NCBI GenBank assembly: GCA_023954475.1
Contig: JAMLHW010000005.1
Coordinates: 1 to 64,000 of the forward strand
Reading direction: 5' to 3'
Origin: Anaerolineae bacterium
GTDB lineage: Bacteria; Chloroflexota; Anaerolineae; Promineifilales; Promineifilaceae
Length of the DNA: 64,000 nucleotides
In this document: piece by piece, positions 28,243 to 37,180 of the stretch
How the letters are laid out: each line of letters begins with the position of its first letter
Numbering within the stretch: position 1 is the first letter of the stretch
The notes under the pieces: generated by a model
Seen by the model: only the letters and a program-made list of their open reading frames with translations
Databases searched by the model: none
Told to the model about the DNA's origin: nothing
Translations under genes and position numbers: made by a program

Positions 28243-29154
28243 ATGACCACACCTCCAGAGCAGGTTGTCGTTGCCGCCAAACCACGTGTGTCACCGCTTT
28301 TGGGATTGGCAGTCGGCGTTTTAGCGATCTCAACGGGATCGATTTTAGTGCGCATTGCTCAAGGGGAAAATGTACCGTCGCTGGTGATTGCTGCCTGGCG
28401 ATTGACGTTTGCCGCGTTGATTTTGTTGCCGTTTTGTTTAGCGCGCCGGCGAGACGAGTTGCGATCCTTGAATTCGGCCGATATGCGGTTTGCTGCATTG
28501 TCCGGCATGATGCTTGCTCTGCACTTTGCTACCTGGATCACCTCACTGGAATACACGTCGGTCGCCGTTTCCACTGTGCTGGTGACAACATCACCGTTGT
28601 GGGTCGCGTTGGCTGCGCCGTTTTTTCTCGGCGAACGCGTCACGCGTCCGGTCAAGATCGGTATTGGTTTGGCGCTGGTCGGCAGTGTCATAATCAGTCT
28701 GGGCAGCTTCGGCGGCGGGTCGGCACCTGTTTGGGGCAGCCTGTTGGCCTTGCTGGGTGCGATTACGGCGGCGGCTTATCTGCTTATCGGCCGAAAACTA
28801 CGCGTCAAACTATCTCTACTGACCTACGTCACGCTTGTTTACACCATCGCCGCCCTGATCTTGATCGTGCTCGCTCTTGCCGCCGGCAATAATTTACTCG
28901 ACTATTCAGCACAGACGTTTTTTCTCTTTCTGCTGTTGGCACTCTTCCCGCAGTTGATCGGCCATTCCTCTTTCAATTGGGCGTTGGGTTTTCTGCCGGT
29001 GGCCTATGTCACTGTGGCCGTGATCAGCGAACCAATCGGCGCGTCAATTCTGGCATTGCTGTTCTTTCAAGAGATACCGACACCACTGACCCTGCTGGGG
29101 AGCGCTTTCATTCTGGGCGGGCTGATCGTCGCCGGACGTAAAGAAATAGAGTAG
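28243..29154 (+). CDS. EamA/DMT-superfamily membrane transporter
   Basis: The 303 residues form about ten membrane helices in two EamA repeats, seen in AAWRLTFAALILLPF and WITSLEYTSVAVSTVLVTTSPLWVALAAPFFLGERV in the first half (the second is written only in outline), and GHSSFNWALGFLPVAYVTVAVISEPIGASILAL in the second. Such proteins export metabolites or amino acids. The substrate is unknown. AGGAGAG precedes the ATG. Confidence 0.8.
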   Translation: MTTPPEQVVVAAKPRVSPLLGLAVGVLAISTGSILVRIAQGENVPSLVIAAWRLTFAALILLPFCLARRRDELRSLNSADMRFAALSGMMLALHFATWITSLEYTSVAVSTVLVTTSPLWVALAAPFFLGERVTRPVKIGIGLALVGSVIISLGSFGGGSAPVWGSLLALLGAITAAAYLLIGRKLRVKLSLLTYVTLVYTIAALILIVLALAAGNNLLDYSAQTFFLFLLLALFPQLIGHSSFNWALGFLPVAYVTVAVISEPIGASILALLFFQEIPTPLTLLGSAFILGGLIVAGRKEIE

Positions 29155-29473
29155 CGTCCGTATACAGAGTAGCGGCCGTCTGCAGAGCGCAACCATGTGC
29201 CGCGAACTAATGTAGACGGTTTCGGCTAAACAGCCATCAAATCGGGCCAGTTATTTGATGGCGTCTCACATAGAATTTTCGGCCGAAAATGGGCCTAATT
29301 ACTCCAGTAAAACGCCCACGCTTTTTTTTACATAACACATACATTTCTTCTACTTCGTTCTAATGCAAATCGCCTATCCTGATACCGTAAGGTAAACATT
29401 ATCTCGCCGATAATCGGTCGCGCAGCAATCCCGCGCTTGCACCGTGAGGCGTCATTGAAAGAGGAATTGAGCG
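29155..29473. other. Intergenic region upstream of dnaK
   Basis: About 320 bp without a gene. It holds a TCGGCCGA copy at 29279-29286, a T run, and the shared element at 29331-29350. No CIRCE-type TTAGCACTC dyad is present, so HrcA control is not evident. Confidence 0.5.
29331..29350 (+). repeat. Upstream element shared with the DMT transporter, copy 2
   Basis: CATAACACATACATTTCTTC matches the element at 28211-28230 in 19 of 20 bases. It lies about 125 bp before dnaK. Confidence 0.4.
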
Positions 29474-31366
29474 ATGAGTAAAATTATTGGAATTGACCTG
29501 GGAACGACAAACTCGGTTGTTGCTGTCATGGAAGGCGGCGAAGCGACGGTGATCCCCAGCGCCGAAGGCGGACGCACCGTACCGTCGATGGTTGCGTATA
29601 CGAAAAACGGTGAACGGCTGGTCGGCCAAACGGCCAAACGACAGGCGACGATCAACCCGGAGAATACGATTTTTTCGGTGAAGCGCTTTATCGGCCGAAA
29701 ATACGACGATCCAGCCACCGCTGACGAACAAAAAACCGTCCCCTACGCCATCAAACGCGGCCCCAGCGGGGATATTCGCCTGCACGTGCCCAATGCCAAG
29801 CGCGAATTCACGCCGCAGGAAATCTCGGCGATGGTACTCGGTAAATTGAAGCAAGATGCCGAAAACTATCTCGGTGAATCGGTCAGCAAAGCAGTCATCA
29901 CCGTGCCCGCATACTTTGACGACAGCCAGCGCCAGGCGACCAAAGACGCCGGACGCATTGCCGGTCTGGAAGTGATGCGTATCATCAACGAACCGACAGC
30001 GGCAGCGTTGAGCTACGGCCTGGACAAAAAAGAAGACGAAACAATCCTCGTTTTCGACCTCGGCGGCGGCACGTTTGACGTGTCAGTGCTCGAAGTGAGC
30101 AGCGGTGTTGTCGAAGTGTTGGCTACCAACGGGGACACGCACCTGGGCGGCGACGATTGGGACAGAGTTGTGGTCGGCTGGATTGCAGATGAATTCAAAC
30201 GCGAACAAGGCATTGACCTGCGCAATGACCGCCAGGCATTGCAGCGTGTGCGCGAAGCGGCCGAAAAAGCGAAGATCGAGCTGTCGAGCACGATGCAGTC
30301 TGAGATCAACCTGCCGTTCATCACGGCGGATGCCTCAGGGCCAAAACATCTGCAACTGACATTGACACGCGCCAAATTCGAGCAGCTAACGGCTGATTTA
30401 CTGGAACGTGTCGTCAAACCGATTCACAATGCGCTGAAAGATGCCGGTATTTCGGCCGAAAAGCTGGACGAAGTCGTCCTCGTCGGTGGCTCCACCCGGA
30501 TGCCTGCCGTACAAGCCAAGGTGAAAGCCGTCACAGGCAAAGAGCCAAACCGCAGCGTCAATCCTGACGAAGTGGTTGCGCTCGGCGCAGCGTTGCAAGG
30601 CGGTGTGCTCTCCGGCGACGTCAATGACGTCTTGCTGCTCGACGTGACCCCGTTGAGCCTCGGTTTGGAGACGCTTGGCGGTGTGATGACGCCGTTGATC
30701 CCGCGCAATACGACGATTCCGACACGTAAAACACAGATTTTCAGCACGGCGGAAAGCAATCAGACGGCTGTGGACATTCACGTATTACAGGGTGAACGGT
30801 CGATGGCTGGAGACAACAAGACATTGGGTGTCTTCCGGCTGGACGGTATTCCTGCCGCGCCGCGCGGTGTGCCGCAAATCGAAGTGACGTTTGATATTGA
30901 CGCCAACGGCATCCTCAACGTCAGTGCTCAGGACAAGGCGACAGGCAAAAGCCAGGCGATCACGATCACGGCCAGCACAAACCTGAATGAAGCAGACATT
31001 GATCGCATGGTGCGTGACGCAGAACAACACGCAGCCGAAGATCAAAAGCGGCGTGAACTTGTCGAGGCACGCAACACGGCGGAACAGGTTGTCTATCAGA
31101 CAGAAGAGACACTGACGAACTTGAACGGTCAGGTTTCGGCCGAAAACCGTGCCATGATCGAGCGCAAGCTCCAAGACCTCAAGGAAGTGGCTCAGCAGGA
31201 TGATGTATCCCGCATTCGCAGCCTGACTGACGAGGTACAACAAGCTGCCATGACGTTGGGCCAGGCTGCCTATCAGCAACAACCTGACGGCGCACAAGCC
31301 GACAGCACCGGTCATGTGAACGGGGATGATGAAGACATCGTCGAAGGCGAATTTGAAGCCGCGTAA
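29474..31366 (+). CDS. dnaK: Molecular chaperone DnaK (Hsp70)
   Basis: The 630-residue protein has the Hsp70 signatures [11 protein letters not shown] at the N-terminus, [15 protein letters not shown] in the middle and [12 protein letters not shown] further on. The substrate-binding domain follows ([14 protein letters not shown]) and the C-terminus is the acidic [10 protein letters not shown] tail. It is an ATP-driven folding chaperone. grpE and dnaJ are not adjacent, so it may be a second or isolated copy. A strong terminator follows. Confidence 0.97.
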   Translation: MSKIIGIDLGTTNSVVAVMEGGEATVIPSAEGGRTVPSMVAYTKNGERLVGQTAKRQATINPENTIFSVKRFIGRKYDDPATADEQKTVPYAIKRGPSGDIRLHVPNAKREFTPQEISAMVLGKLKQDAENYLGESVSKAVITVPAYFDDSQRQATKDAGRIAGLEVMRIINEPTAAALSYGLDKKEDETILVFDLGGGTFDVSVLEVSSGVVEVLATNGDTHLGGDDWDRVVVGWIADEFKREQGIDLRNDRQALQRVREAAEKAKIELSSTMQSEINLPFITADASGPKHLQLTLTRAKFEQLTADLLERVVKPIHNALKDAGISAEKLDEVVLVGGSTRMPAVQAKVKAVTGKEPNRSVNPDEVVALGAALQGGVLSGDVNDVLLLDVTPLSLGLETLGGVMTPLIPRNTTIPTRKTQIFSTAESNQTAVDIHVLQGERSMAGDNKTLGVFRLDGIPAAPRGVPQIEVTFDIDANGILNVSAQDKATGKSQAITITASTNLNEADIDRMVRDAEQHAAEDQKRRELVEARNTAEQVVYQTEETLTNLNGQVSAENRAMIERKLQDLKEVAQQDDVSRIRSLTDEVQQAAMTLGQAAYQQQPDGAQADSTGHVNGDDEDIVEGEFEAA

Positions 31367-31397
31367 CTGATCGGCCGATTTTTCCACTACCAATAAG

Positions 31398-31425
31398 AAG
31401 ACCAGACTCGGAAAAGTCTGGTCTT
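31398..31425 (+). terminator. Intrinsic terminator of dnaK
   Basis: AAGACCAGACT and AGTCTGGTCTT form an 11-bp perfect stem, followed by seven T residues. Confidence 0.85.
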
Positions 31426-31469
31426 TTTTTGCGCCGTAAACAAGCGTGTTAAACTGTCTCTCACGTCGA

Positions 31470-32372
31470 TCAAATGCTGTGTCGCTCCATTTTCAGAGCG
31501 CGCAGCGCATCCAGGTGGCGTTCAGCTTCAACGATTCCCGCCTCAATCGGCCGAGCTGTGTCGTTTAAATCAAGCGTGCCAATCGCATCCACCGATGGGC
31601 GCATCATAATATCGGGAAGATGTTGTCTCAACCGCAATTGGTGTATGTGCCATGCCATGATGCGCGATGAGCGCCACAATGATTGCAGCACGCCCGGCTG
31701 TTTGGGTTCGTCACCGCTGATTCGGCCGAACCAGGCACCCCACTGAATGCCCGTAACGTCAGCAATCGGATCCACCCAAACATGTTCCGTTTCCAAAGCC
31801 GGCTGCACATCAACCGCGATCACATGCGTCGCACCCTGCGCATACGCCACATGTGTCGCCAGGCTGTCGATTACCGCTCCGTCTGCCAATTGTCTGTTAT
31901 CTACAACAACCGGCGGAAACACACCTGGAACCGCGCTCGTTGCTAACAGAGCCGGCACGAGCGCCCCCTCAGACAAAACAACTTCATCACCCAGCACCAT
32001 ATCAACGGCCATCAACGACACCGGCCGTTGCAAATCGGCAAACGTTCGGTCGCCAATCGCGTCCTGCAACTGTTGGCGCATCCGCTGCTGCCGCGCACGT
32101 GAGGAGACAAGTTTCACCTGTTTGACGGTGTTGAACGGACCTGTATCGGGATTGTTGAGCACAAGCGCACGTTGCAGCCCGGTCGCAATTGCAGCGGGCG
32201 TATTACCCAGCGCCCACAGCACGCCGACGATACCGCCCATGCTCGTTGCCACAATAAAATCGACGGGGATCTGTTCCCGTTCCAGCACTTGCAGCACGCC
32301 AATGTGCGCCAATCCGCGGACACCACCGCCACCGAGTACGAGGCCAATCTTTGCTTGCATCATGCCGACCAT
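31470..32372 (-). CDS. Patatin-like phospholipase
   Basis: The 300-residue protein has the patatin oxyanion motif GGGVRGLAHIGV, the nucleophile GTSMGG-type elbow as ATSMGGIVG, and the catalytic Asp in DGAVID. It resembles the RssA/NTE group of bacterial patatins that hydrolyse phospholipids or lysophospholipids. The true start could be the ATG four codons in (32360). No secretion signal is seen, so it is probably cytoplasmic or membrane-associated. Confidence 0.85.
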   Translation of the reverse strand: MVGMMQAKIGLVLGGGGVRGLAHIGVLQVLEREQIPVDFIVATSMGGIVGVLWALGNTPAAIATGLQRALVLNNPDTGPFNTVKQVKLVSSRARQQRMRQQLQDAIGDRTFADLQRPVSLMAVDMVLGDEVVLSEGALVPALLATSAVPGVFPPVVVDNRQLADGAVIDSLATHVAYAQGATHVIAVDVQPALETEHVWVDPIADVTGIQWGAWFGRISGDEPKQPGVLQSLWRSSRIMAWHIHQLRLRQHLPDIMMRPSVDAIGTLDLNDTARPIEAGIVEAERHLDALRALKMERHSI

Positions 32373-32437
32373 TATGCCACAAAAAACGCTGCATCCGTAT
32401 CATGGAAGCAGCGTGATCTGGCCAAGTTTTTCCGATT

Positions 32438-32503
32438 CTACAGTTGGACACGGCGCAGACGCGGGGCGTTTGAGACGACGCTGATGCTGGAAAACGCCGT
32501 CGT
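32438..32503 (-). pseudogene. Remnant of a copper-ATPase 3' end
   Basis: Read on the reverse strand this encodes [20 protein letters not shown] followed by a stop. It is nearly identical to the last 20 residues of the intact CopA encoded at 33091-35577 ([20 protein letters not shown]). At DNA level 46 of 52 bases match over the core. No further CopA sequence lies upstream of it, so it is a short duplicated or recombined tail. It brackets the DUF4160/DUF2442 genes together with the intact copA end. Confidence 0.8.
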
Positions 32504-32552
32504 GCTTTCTAACGGCAGACTGTGTTATACTGAACGCGGAACAAGGTGATAT

Positions 32553-32786
32553 ATGCCGACGATTGTGATCGACAGTTACAAGTTTCGCTTCTATTCGTCA
32601 GATCGCTTTGAACCGCCGCATATGCACGTGATCAAAGCTGAAAATGTGGCTAAAGTGTGGCTACAACCTGTTCAATTGCAATACAATCACGGATACAATC
32701 TGTCCGAAATGAACAGGATTCTGCGTCTGACGCGCAGGAACCAAGAACGTTTGTTGGAGGCATGGTATGAGTACTTTTCCCGATAA
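32553..32786 (+). CDS. DUF4160 protein
   Basis: The 77 residues match the DUF4160 pattern: MPTIVIDSYKFRFYSSDRFEPPHMHV, AKVWLQPVQL, and a C-terminal LLEAWYEYF helix. AAGGTGAT precedes the ATG. It overlaps the DUF2442 gene by 20 bases. DUF4160 and DUF2442 genes often travel as a pair and have been proposed to be toxin-antitoxin-like; no activity can be read from this sequence. Confidence 0.8.
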   Translation: MPTIVIDSYKFRFYSSDRFEPPHMHVIKAENVAKVWLQPVQLQYNHGYNLSEMNRILRLTRRNQERLLEAWYEYFSR

Positions 32787-33033
32787 TGTCAAAGAATCCG
32801 TGTCGGCAAGCCATGTCTCGTTTGCAGATAATACGTTGCACATCACATTGAGCGACGGACGTGTCATTAGCGTGCCGCTTGCCCGTGTCGATTGGTTGAA
32901 CTGGCTCATGCAGGCGACACCTCAACAAAGGGCCAACTGGTCTATTGAGCCGGGCGGCTATGCCGTATACTGGGAAGACCTGGATGATGGCATCGAGATT
33001 GCTCATCTGTTGAGTATGCAACCTTTGGCATAA
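32767..33033 (+). CDS. DUF2442 protein
   Basis: The 88 residues show the DUF2442 core: LHITLSDGRVISVPLARVDWLNW, RANWSIEPGGYAVYWEDLDDGIEIAHLL. GGAGG lies six bases before the ATG. Translation is coupled to the preceding DUF4160 gene. In such pairs DUF2442 is usually the presumed DNA-binding or antitoxin-like partner (family inference). Confidence 0.82.
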   Translation: MSTFPDNVKESVSASHVSFADNTLHITLSDGRVISVPLARVDWLNWLMQATPQQRANWSIEPGGYAVYWEDLDDGIEIAHLLSMQPLA

Positions 33034-33090
33034 TAATTTCCAGTCTCAAAAAATCGGAATGCCGAATCGATAGCAGTTGAAGAATCAACC

Positions 33091-35577
33091 TTATAGCTTC
33101 ACTCGGCGCAGACGCAAGGCGTTGGAGACAACGCTGATGCTGGAAAATGCCATCGCACCCGCCGCCAGGATCGGGCTGAGTTGACGCAGGAAGAGGGGCA
33201 CGCCGTCAAACGGTGCCAAGACACCGGCTGCAATTGGAATGAGGACGATGTTGTAGCCAAATGCCCAGCCGAGATTTTCCTTGATGTTGCGCATCGTGGC
33301 GCGTGAGAGATGGATCGCCTGCGGTACACTGTTGAGGTCACCGCGCATCAGGACGAGATCGGCCGATTCCATGGCCACGTCGGTTCCTGTTCCGATCGCC
33401 ATACCGACATCGGCTTGCGCCAGCGCGGGTGCGTCGTTGATGCCATCACCGACCATGGCGACGGTGTAGCCTTCATCCTGTAGTTCGACCACTTTGGCAG
33501 CTTTGTCACCGGGTAACACTTCGGCAAAGACGCGGTCGATGCCCACTTCGGCCGAAATGGCTGCTGCCGTCGCCGCATTGTCCCCCGTAATCATGCCTAC
33601 CAGCAGGTCATTTTCGTGCATCGCGCCGATCGCGTCACGCGAACTCTCTTTGACCGTATCGGCAACGGCAATGGCTGCGCTCACTTGTCCGTCAACCGCC
33701 AGCCACATCGCCGTCTTCGCTTCATTCTGCAACTGCTCGACCTGGGGGCCGAGTCCGTTGAGGTCGATACTTTCGCGCTGCATCAGGCGCAAATTGCCCA
33801 GCAAAACGTCGTGACCGTCGACGTTGGCGCTGATGCCGTGTCCGGCAATACTCTCGAAACGCGCCGGATTGACCAGCGTGAGGTCGTCGTTTTCAGCCGC
33901 TGCAATGATTGCCTGACCAATGGGGTGTTCGGAGCCTTTTTCGGCCGAAGCAGCCAGGCGCAGGATTTCGGATGTGGGATTTCGGATTTCGGAAGCATTC
34001 TCCGAAATCGCAAACCCGAAATCAGAAATCACAACATCTGTAACCGCCAGTTCGCCTTTCGTGATCGTGCCAGTTTTGTCGAGTAACACCGCATTGATTT
34101 GCTGGGTTTTTTCCAACGCTTCGCTGCTGCGAAACAGGATGCCGTAATCAGCACCTTTGCCCATGCCGACCATAATCGAGGTTGGCGTCGCCAAGCCCAT
34201 CGCACACGGGCAGGCGATGACGAGCACCGCCGTCAAACGCAATAGCGCCACGGTAAAGTCACCGGTAGCGACCATCCAGACAGCAAATGTCAGCAGCGCA
34301 ATCCCAATAACGACCGGCACAAAAACGGCCGAAACACGGTCGACGGTGCGCTGAATGGGAGCTTTGCTGCCCTGCGCCTGCTCGACCATGCGGATAATCT
34401 GAGCCAGCGCCGTGTCACGCCCGACTTTGGTCGCTTCAAACGTGATGAGGCCCTGCTTGTTAATCGTCGCACCGATGACAGTGTCGCCAACCTGCTTTTC
34501 GACCGGTAAGCTCTCACCGGTCAACATGCTTTCATCTACCGTCGAGCGACCGTCAGTGACAACGCCGTCTACCGGGAATTTCTCGCCGGGACGCACGATG
34601 ACGCGGTCGCCGGGTACGACTTCTTCGATAGGCACGTCGATTTCAGCGCCGTCACGAACGACACGCGCAGAGGTAGCGCGTAAGCCCATCAGTTTTTTGA
34701 TGGCCGCACTGGTGCGTCCTTTGGCACGCACTTCGAGTAGTTTGCCGGTAACGATCAGGGTGATGATCATCGCCGATGTCTCAAAATAAACGTGGTGACC
34801 CAGCGCCATCGAGCCAAAGGTTTGCGCCAAAACGACAGCAACACTGTAGATGTAAGCCACGGACGAACCCATGGCGACGAGGACATCCATATTGGCGCTG
34901 CCGTTGCGCAGCGATTTATATGCGCCAACGTAGTAATCCCAGCCGACGTAAAATTGCACCGGTGTCGCCAATGCCCAGAAGAGATAGTTGACCCACAATG
35001 CATCGGCCCAGGCACCGAGCAGGCCGAAATCCCGCGCCATGCTCAGCGTAAACAACGGCACGGTGAAGATCATGCCGACGATCAGGCGGCGCTTCTGGTG
35101 GTCGATTTCGGCTTCGCGGGCGGCGGCTTCGGCATCTTCGGCCGATTCGCCCCCACTCACTTCCACCACGTCATAGCCCGCCTTGCGCACCGCTGCCACC
35201 ATTTCTGCCCGTGACGTGGCACCGACTGCATAGGTCACAAGCGCTTTTTCGTTGGCGTAGTTGACATCCGCCTGCAAGACGCCATCTTGTTTGCGTAACT
35301 GGCGCTGTATCGTGTTGGCGCAATTTGTACACGTCATGCCGGTGATCGGCAGTTCGAGTGTGGCTGTCGGCACCTGGTAACCCGCTTTTTCGATACGCTC
35401 AATGACGGCAGCGGGCGAGGCGACTGCATCATCGTAGCTGATCGTCACTTTTTCGCTGGCGTAGTTGACCGTGGCAGCACTCACCCCATCCACTTTTTGG
35501 GCGTTGCGTTCAACCGCACGCACGCAGTTGGCGCAGGTCATGCCGAGGACAGGGAGGGTCAGTTCTTTTTGGGACAT
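33091..35577 (-). CDS. copA: Copper-translocating P1B-type ATPase
   Basis: The 828-residue pump has two N-terminal heavy-metal domains (GMTCANC with Cys15/Cys18; GMTCTNC with Cys82/Cys85). About eight membrane helices follow, with the CPC motif ([11 protein letters not shown]), DKTGT phosphorylation site, SEHP nucleotide-binding His-Pro, and [10 protein letters not shown]. It exports Cu(I). Between the DKTGT region and SEHP there is an insertion, roughly residues 516-538, encoded by an imperfect 30-bp inverted repeat that keeps the frame. It is the last gene of csoR-copZ-copA. Confidence 0.95.
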   Translation of the reverse strand: MSQKELTLPVLGMTCANCVRAVERNAQKVDGVSAATVNYASEKVTISYDDAVASPAAVIERIEKAGYQVPTATLELPITGMTCTNCANTIQRQLRKQDGVLQADVNYANEKALVTYAVGATSRAEMVAAVRKAGYDVVEVSGGESAEDAEAAAREAEIDHQKRRLIVGMIFTVPLFTLSMARDFGLLGAWADALWVNYLFWALATPVQFYVGWDYYVGAYKSLRNGSANMDVLVAMGSSVAYIYSVAVVLAQTFGSMALGHHVYFETSAMIITLIVTGKLLEVRAKGRTSAAIKKLMGLRATSARVVRDGAEIDVPIEEVVPGDRVIVRPGEKFPVDGVVTDGRSTVDESMLTGESLPVEKQVGDTVIGATINKQGLITFEATKVGRDTALAQIIRMVEQAQGSKAPIQRTVDRVSAVFVPVVIGIALLTFAVWMVATGDFTVALLRLTAVLVIACPCAMGLATPTSIMVGMGKGADYGILFRSSEALEKTQQINAVLLDKTGTITKGELAVTDVVISDFGFAISENASEIRNPTSEILRLAASAEKGSEHPIGQAIIAAAENDDLTLVNPARFESIAGHGISANVDGHDVLLGNLRLMQRESIDLNGLGPQVEQLQNEAKTAMWLAVDGQVSAAIAVADTVKESSRDAIGAMHENDLLVGMITGDNAATAAAISAEVGIDRVFAEVLPGDKAAKVVELQDEGYTVAMVGDGINDAPALAQADVGMAIGTGTDVAMESADLVLMRGDLNSVPQAIHLSRATMRNIKENLGWAFGYNIVLIPIAAGVLAPFDGVPLFLRQLSPILAAGAMAFSSISVVSNALRLRRVKL
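33964..34030. repeat. Imperfect palindromic insertion inside copA
   Basis: A 30-base arm (33964-33993) and a second 30-base arm (34001-34030) are inverted copies matching at 24 positions around a seven-base loop. The arms are built from GATTTCGGA units. The element is translated as part of CopA, in the loop before the SEHP motif. Confidence 0.65.
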
Positions 35578-35599
35578 GGAAGCTGATAGCTGTTAGCTT

Positions 35600-35803
35600 T
35601 TACGCTGCCGGATAACCGATTTCGTCGAGTAACGCGCTGATCGATTCCCAATCGGCCGGGGCATCCCATTCAACGGTGACTTGTTTGGTATCTTGATCGG
35701 CCGAAACAGTTGCAACGCCTTGCAGTTCACTGAGTTCATTCTGCACGGTGTTGACGCAGTGGCCGCAACTGATATTGGGGACGACAAAAGTTTTGCTGGT
35801 CAT
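35600..35803 (-). CDS. copZ: Copper chaperone CopZ-like, single HMA domain
   Basis: From the ATG preceded by AAGGAGT the product is 67 residues with one metal site, ISCGHCV (Cys13, Cys16), and the compact beta-alpha-beta HMA fold ending LLDEIGYPA. It would deliver Cu(I) to CopA or CsoR. It lies between csoR and copA, and all three share one strand with short gaps. A longer start at 35836 overlaps csoR's end and is less likely. Confidence 0.9.
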   Translation of the reverse strand: MTSKTFVVPNISCGHCVNTVQNELSELQGVATVSADQDTKQVTVEWDAPADWESISALLDEIGYPAA

Positions 35804-35836
35804 ATTCACTCCTTGACGTTTGTAGGTGGTAAACAC

Positions 35837-36115
35837 CTATGATTTGTTTTGCATGTCAAACACACTCGTAATCTCAGCAAGCATTCGCTCGCGCTCGACA
35901 GGGTCATCCCCACGGATGGCAGTCGTAACGCAGGTGTGAAGATGATTGTCGAGTATCAGCACCTTGACCTTATCAAGAGCTGCTTCAACAGCCTGAATCT
36001 GCTGAATGACGTCGATGCAGTAAGTATCGTCTTCCACCATGCGTTGCACCCCTTTGAGGTGACCGGCCGCGCTGGCGATGCGACGGGAGATGTTTTTGCG
36101 TGTTATCTCATCCAT
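35837..36115 (-). CDS. csoR: CsoR-type copper-sensing repressor
   Basis: The 92-residue all-helical protein has the Cu(I) triad Cys33, His58 and Cys62, with the same spacing (25 and 4) as the Mycobacterium tuberculosis CsoR triad Cys36, His61, Cys65. Copper binding releases it from DNA. It is the first gene of the csoR-copZ-copA operon and lies just after a C/G palindrome that fits a CsoR operator, so autoregulation is expected. Confidence 0.92.
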   Translation of the reverse strand: MDEITRKNISRRIASAAGHLKGVQRMVEDDTYCIDVIQQIQAVEAALDKVKVLILDNHLHTCVTTAIRGDDPVERERMLAEITSVFDMQNKS

Positions 36116-36120
36116 AGTTT

Positions 36121-36140
36121 ACCCCCCCCATGGGGGTTGG
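36121..36140. promoter_or_regulatory. Putative CsoR operator
   Basis: A C run meets a G run at CCCCCATGGGGG (36125-36136), flanked by A/T-rich bases, the GTACCCC..GGGGTAC-like layout known for CsoR sites. It lies between the -10 box and the csoR start codon. Confidence 0.65.
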
Positions 36141-36148
36141 GTAAGAGA

Positions 36149-36176
36149 ATTATAGCTGCTCTCGTAAAGTGATCAA
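36149..36176 (-). promoter_or_regulatory. Promoter of csoR-copZ-copA
   Basis: Reverse-strand TTGATC and TATAAT are separated by 16 bases, directly upstream of the presumed CsoR operator. Confidence 0.6.
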
Positions 36177-36197
36177 GGATTTCTCATAAACAAAAAA

Positions 36198-36219
36198 GGC
36201 CGAATCGAGGGATTCGGCC
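36198..36219 (-). terminator. Terminator of the response-regulator gene built from the TCGGCCGA motif
   Basis: On the reverse strand GGCCGAATC and GATTCGGCC pair across four bases, followed by six T residues. One arm contains the window-wide octamer TCGGCCGA (36214-36221). Confidence 0.75.
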
Positions 36220-36245
36220 GACACAACTTTCAACTGCTACCACAC

Positions 36246-36962
36246 TCATTCTGTCTTTGGCGCGGGAAAAATATAGCCCAGCCCGCGTTCCGACACAATG
36301 TAGTGTGGGTGTTTGGGATCATACTCAATCTTGCGCCGCAGCCGGTGCACATGCACATGCAATCGATCCTCATTTGCCGTCTCAAACGGCCATATCCGAC
36401 GCATCAAATAATCCGACGTGACAATACGCCCGGCACTGTGCAACATGAGATAGAGCAGCTTGGTTTCTGTCGGCGTCATAGACACCTCTTTATCGTTGAC
36501 GAACGCAGTGCGATTGGGAAAATCAATGCGCAGGATGTCGTCTACACGCACAATCGGATCAAGCGTATAGCCAAAATCCCCAATACGTCGCAATATGCGT
36601 CGCACACGGGCAACCAGCTCGGCCGGGCTAAACGGCTTGACGATGTAATCCTCTGCGTATTGCTCAATCCCTTCGATTACCGTTTTCTCATCGCTGACAG
36701 CCGTCAGAATAATCACGGGCAAATCGCTGAAACGATGCACTGCTTTGCAAAACTCAAAACCGCTCATACGCGGCATATTGAGGTCAACAATGGCTAAATG
36801 CGGCATCCCGCGGCGTTTGATTAAGTTGAGCGCATCACTACCGGAGTTAGCCGTGACAACTTCAAAACCAGCCTTGCGCAAAGCAATTTCGATAATGCGC
36901 ACCGTTTGCTGATTATCATCAACCGCTAGAATGCGATGTAATCCTTCGTCAAACTCTGTCAT
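36246..36962 (-). CDS. OmpR/PhoB-family response regulator
   Basis: The 238 residues comprise a receiver domain with acidic pair Asp15/Asp16, phosphoacceptor Asp60 (VDLNMPRMSG), Thr87 and Lys109 (YIVKPFSP). A C-terminal winged-helix domain follows (EVSMTPTETKLLYLMLHSAGRIVT, VHVHRLRRKIEYDPKHPHYI, RGLGYIF, given in pieces). No histidine kinase is nearby, so it is an orphan. Targets unknown. Confidence 0.92.
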   Translation of the reverse strand: MTEFDEGLHRILAVDDNQQTVRIIEIALRKAGFEVVTANSGSDALNLIKRRGMPHLAIVDLNMPRMSGFEFCKAVHRFSDLPVIILTAVSDEKTVIEGIEQYAEDYIVKPFSPAELVARVRRILRRIGDFGYTLDPIVRVDDILRIDFPNRTAFVNDKEVSMTPTETKLLYLMLHSAGRIVTSDYLMRRIWPFETANEDRLHVHVHRLRRKIEYDPKHPHYIVSERGLGYIFPAPKTE

Positions 36963-37180
36963 GAATGCTTTCTCTGAATGTAATGCTTGGTATCCCCATG
37001 ACGGTGGGGTAGAATGAATTTGGGATAATCTCTAGCTAATACGAATGATGTAACGAAAGGTGAATCCAAGTCAAGTTGCTCAATTGCTGCCGATAACCCG
37101 GCACACCTTATACTATAACATAACGCGTCTAGTCCGTATAGGAATAATCAGACGACAAAAGTACTACTCTGAATTGCTGC

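Noticed and set aside
29155-29473. CIRCE/HrcA element upstream of dnaK
   Set aside because: No TTAGCACTC-N9-GAGTGCTAA dyad or close variant is present.
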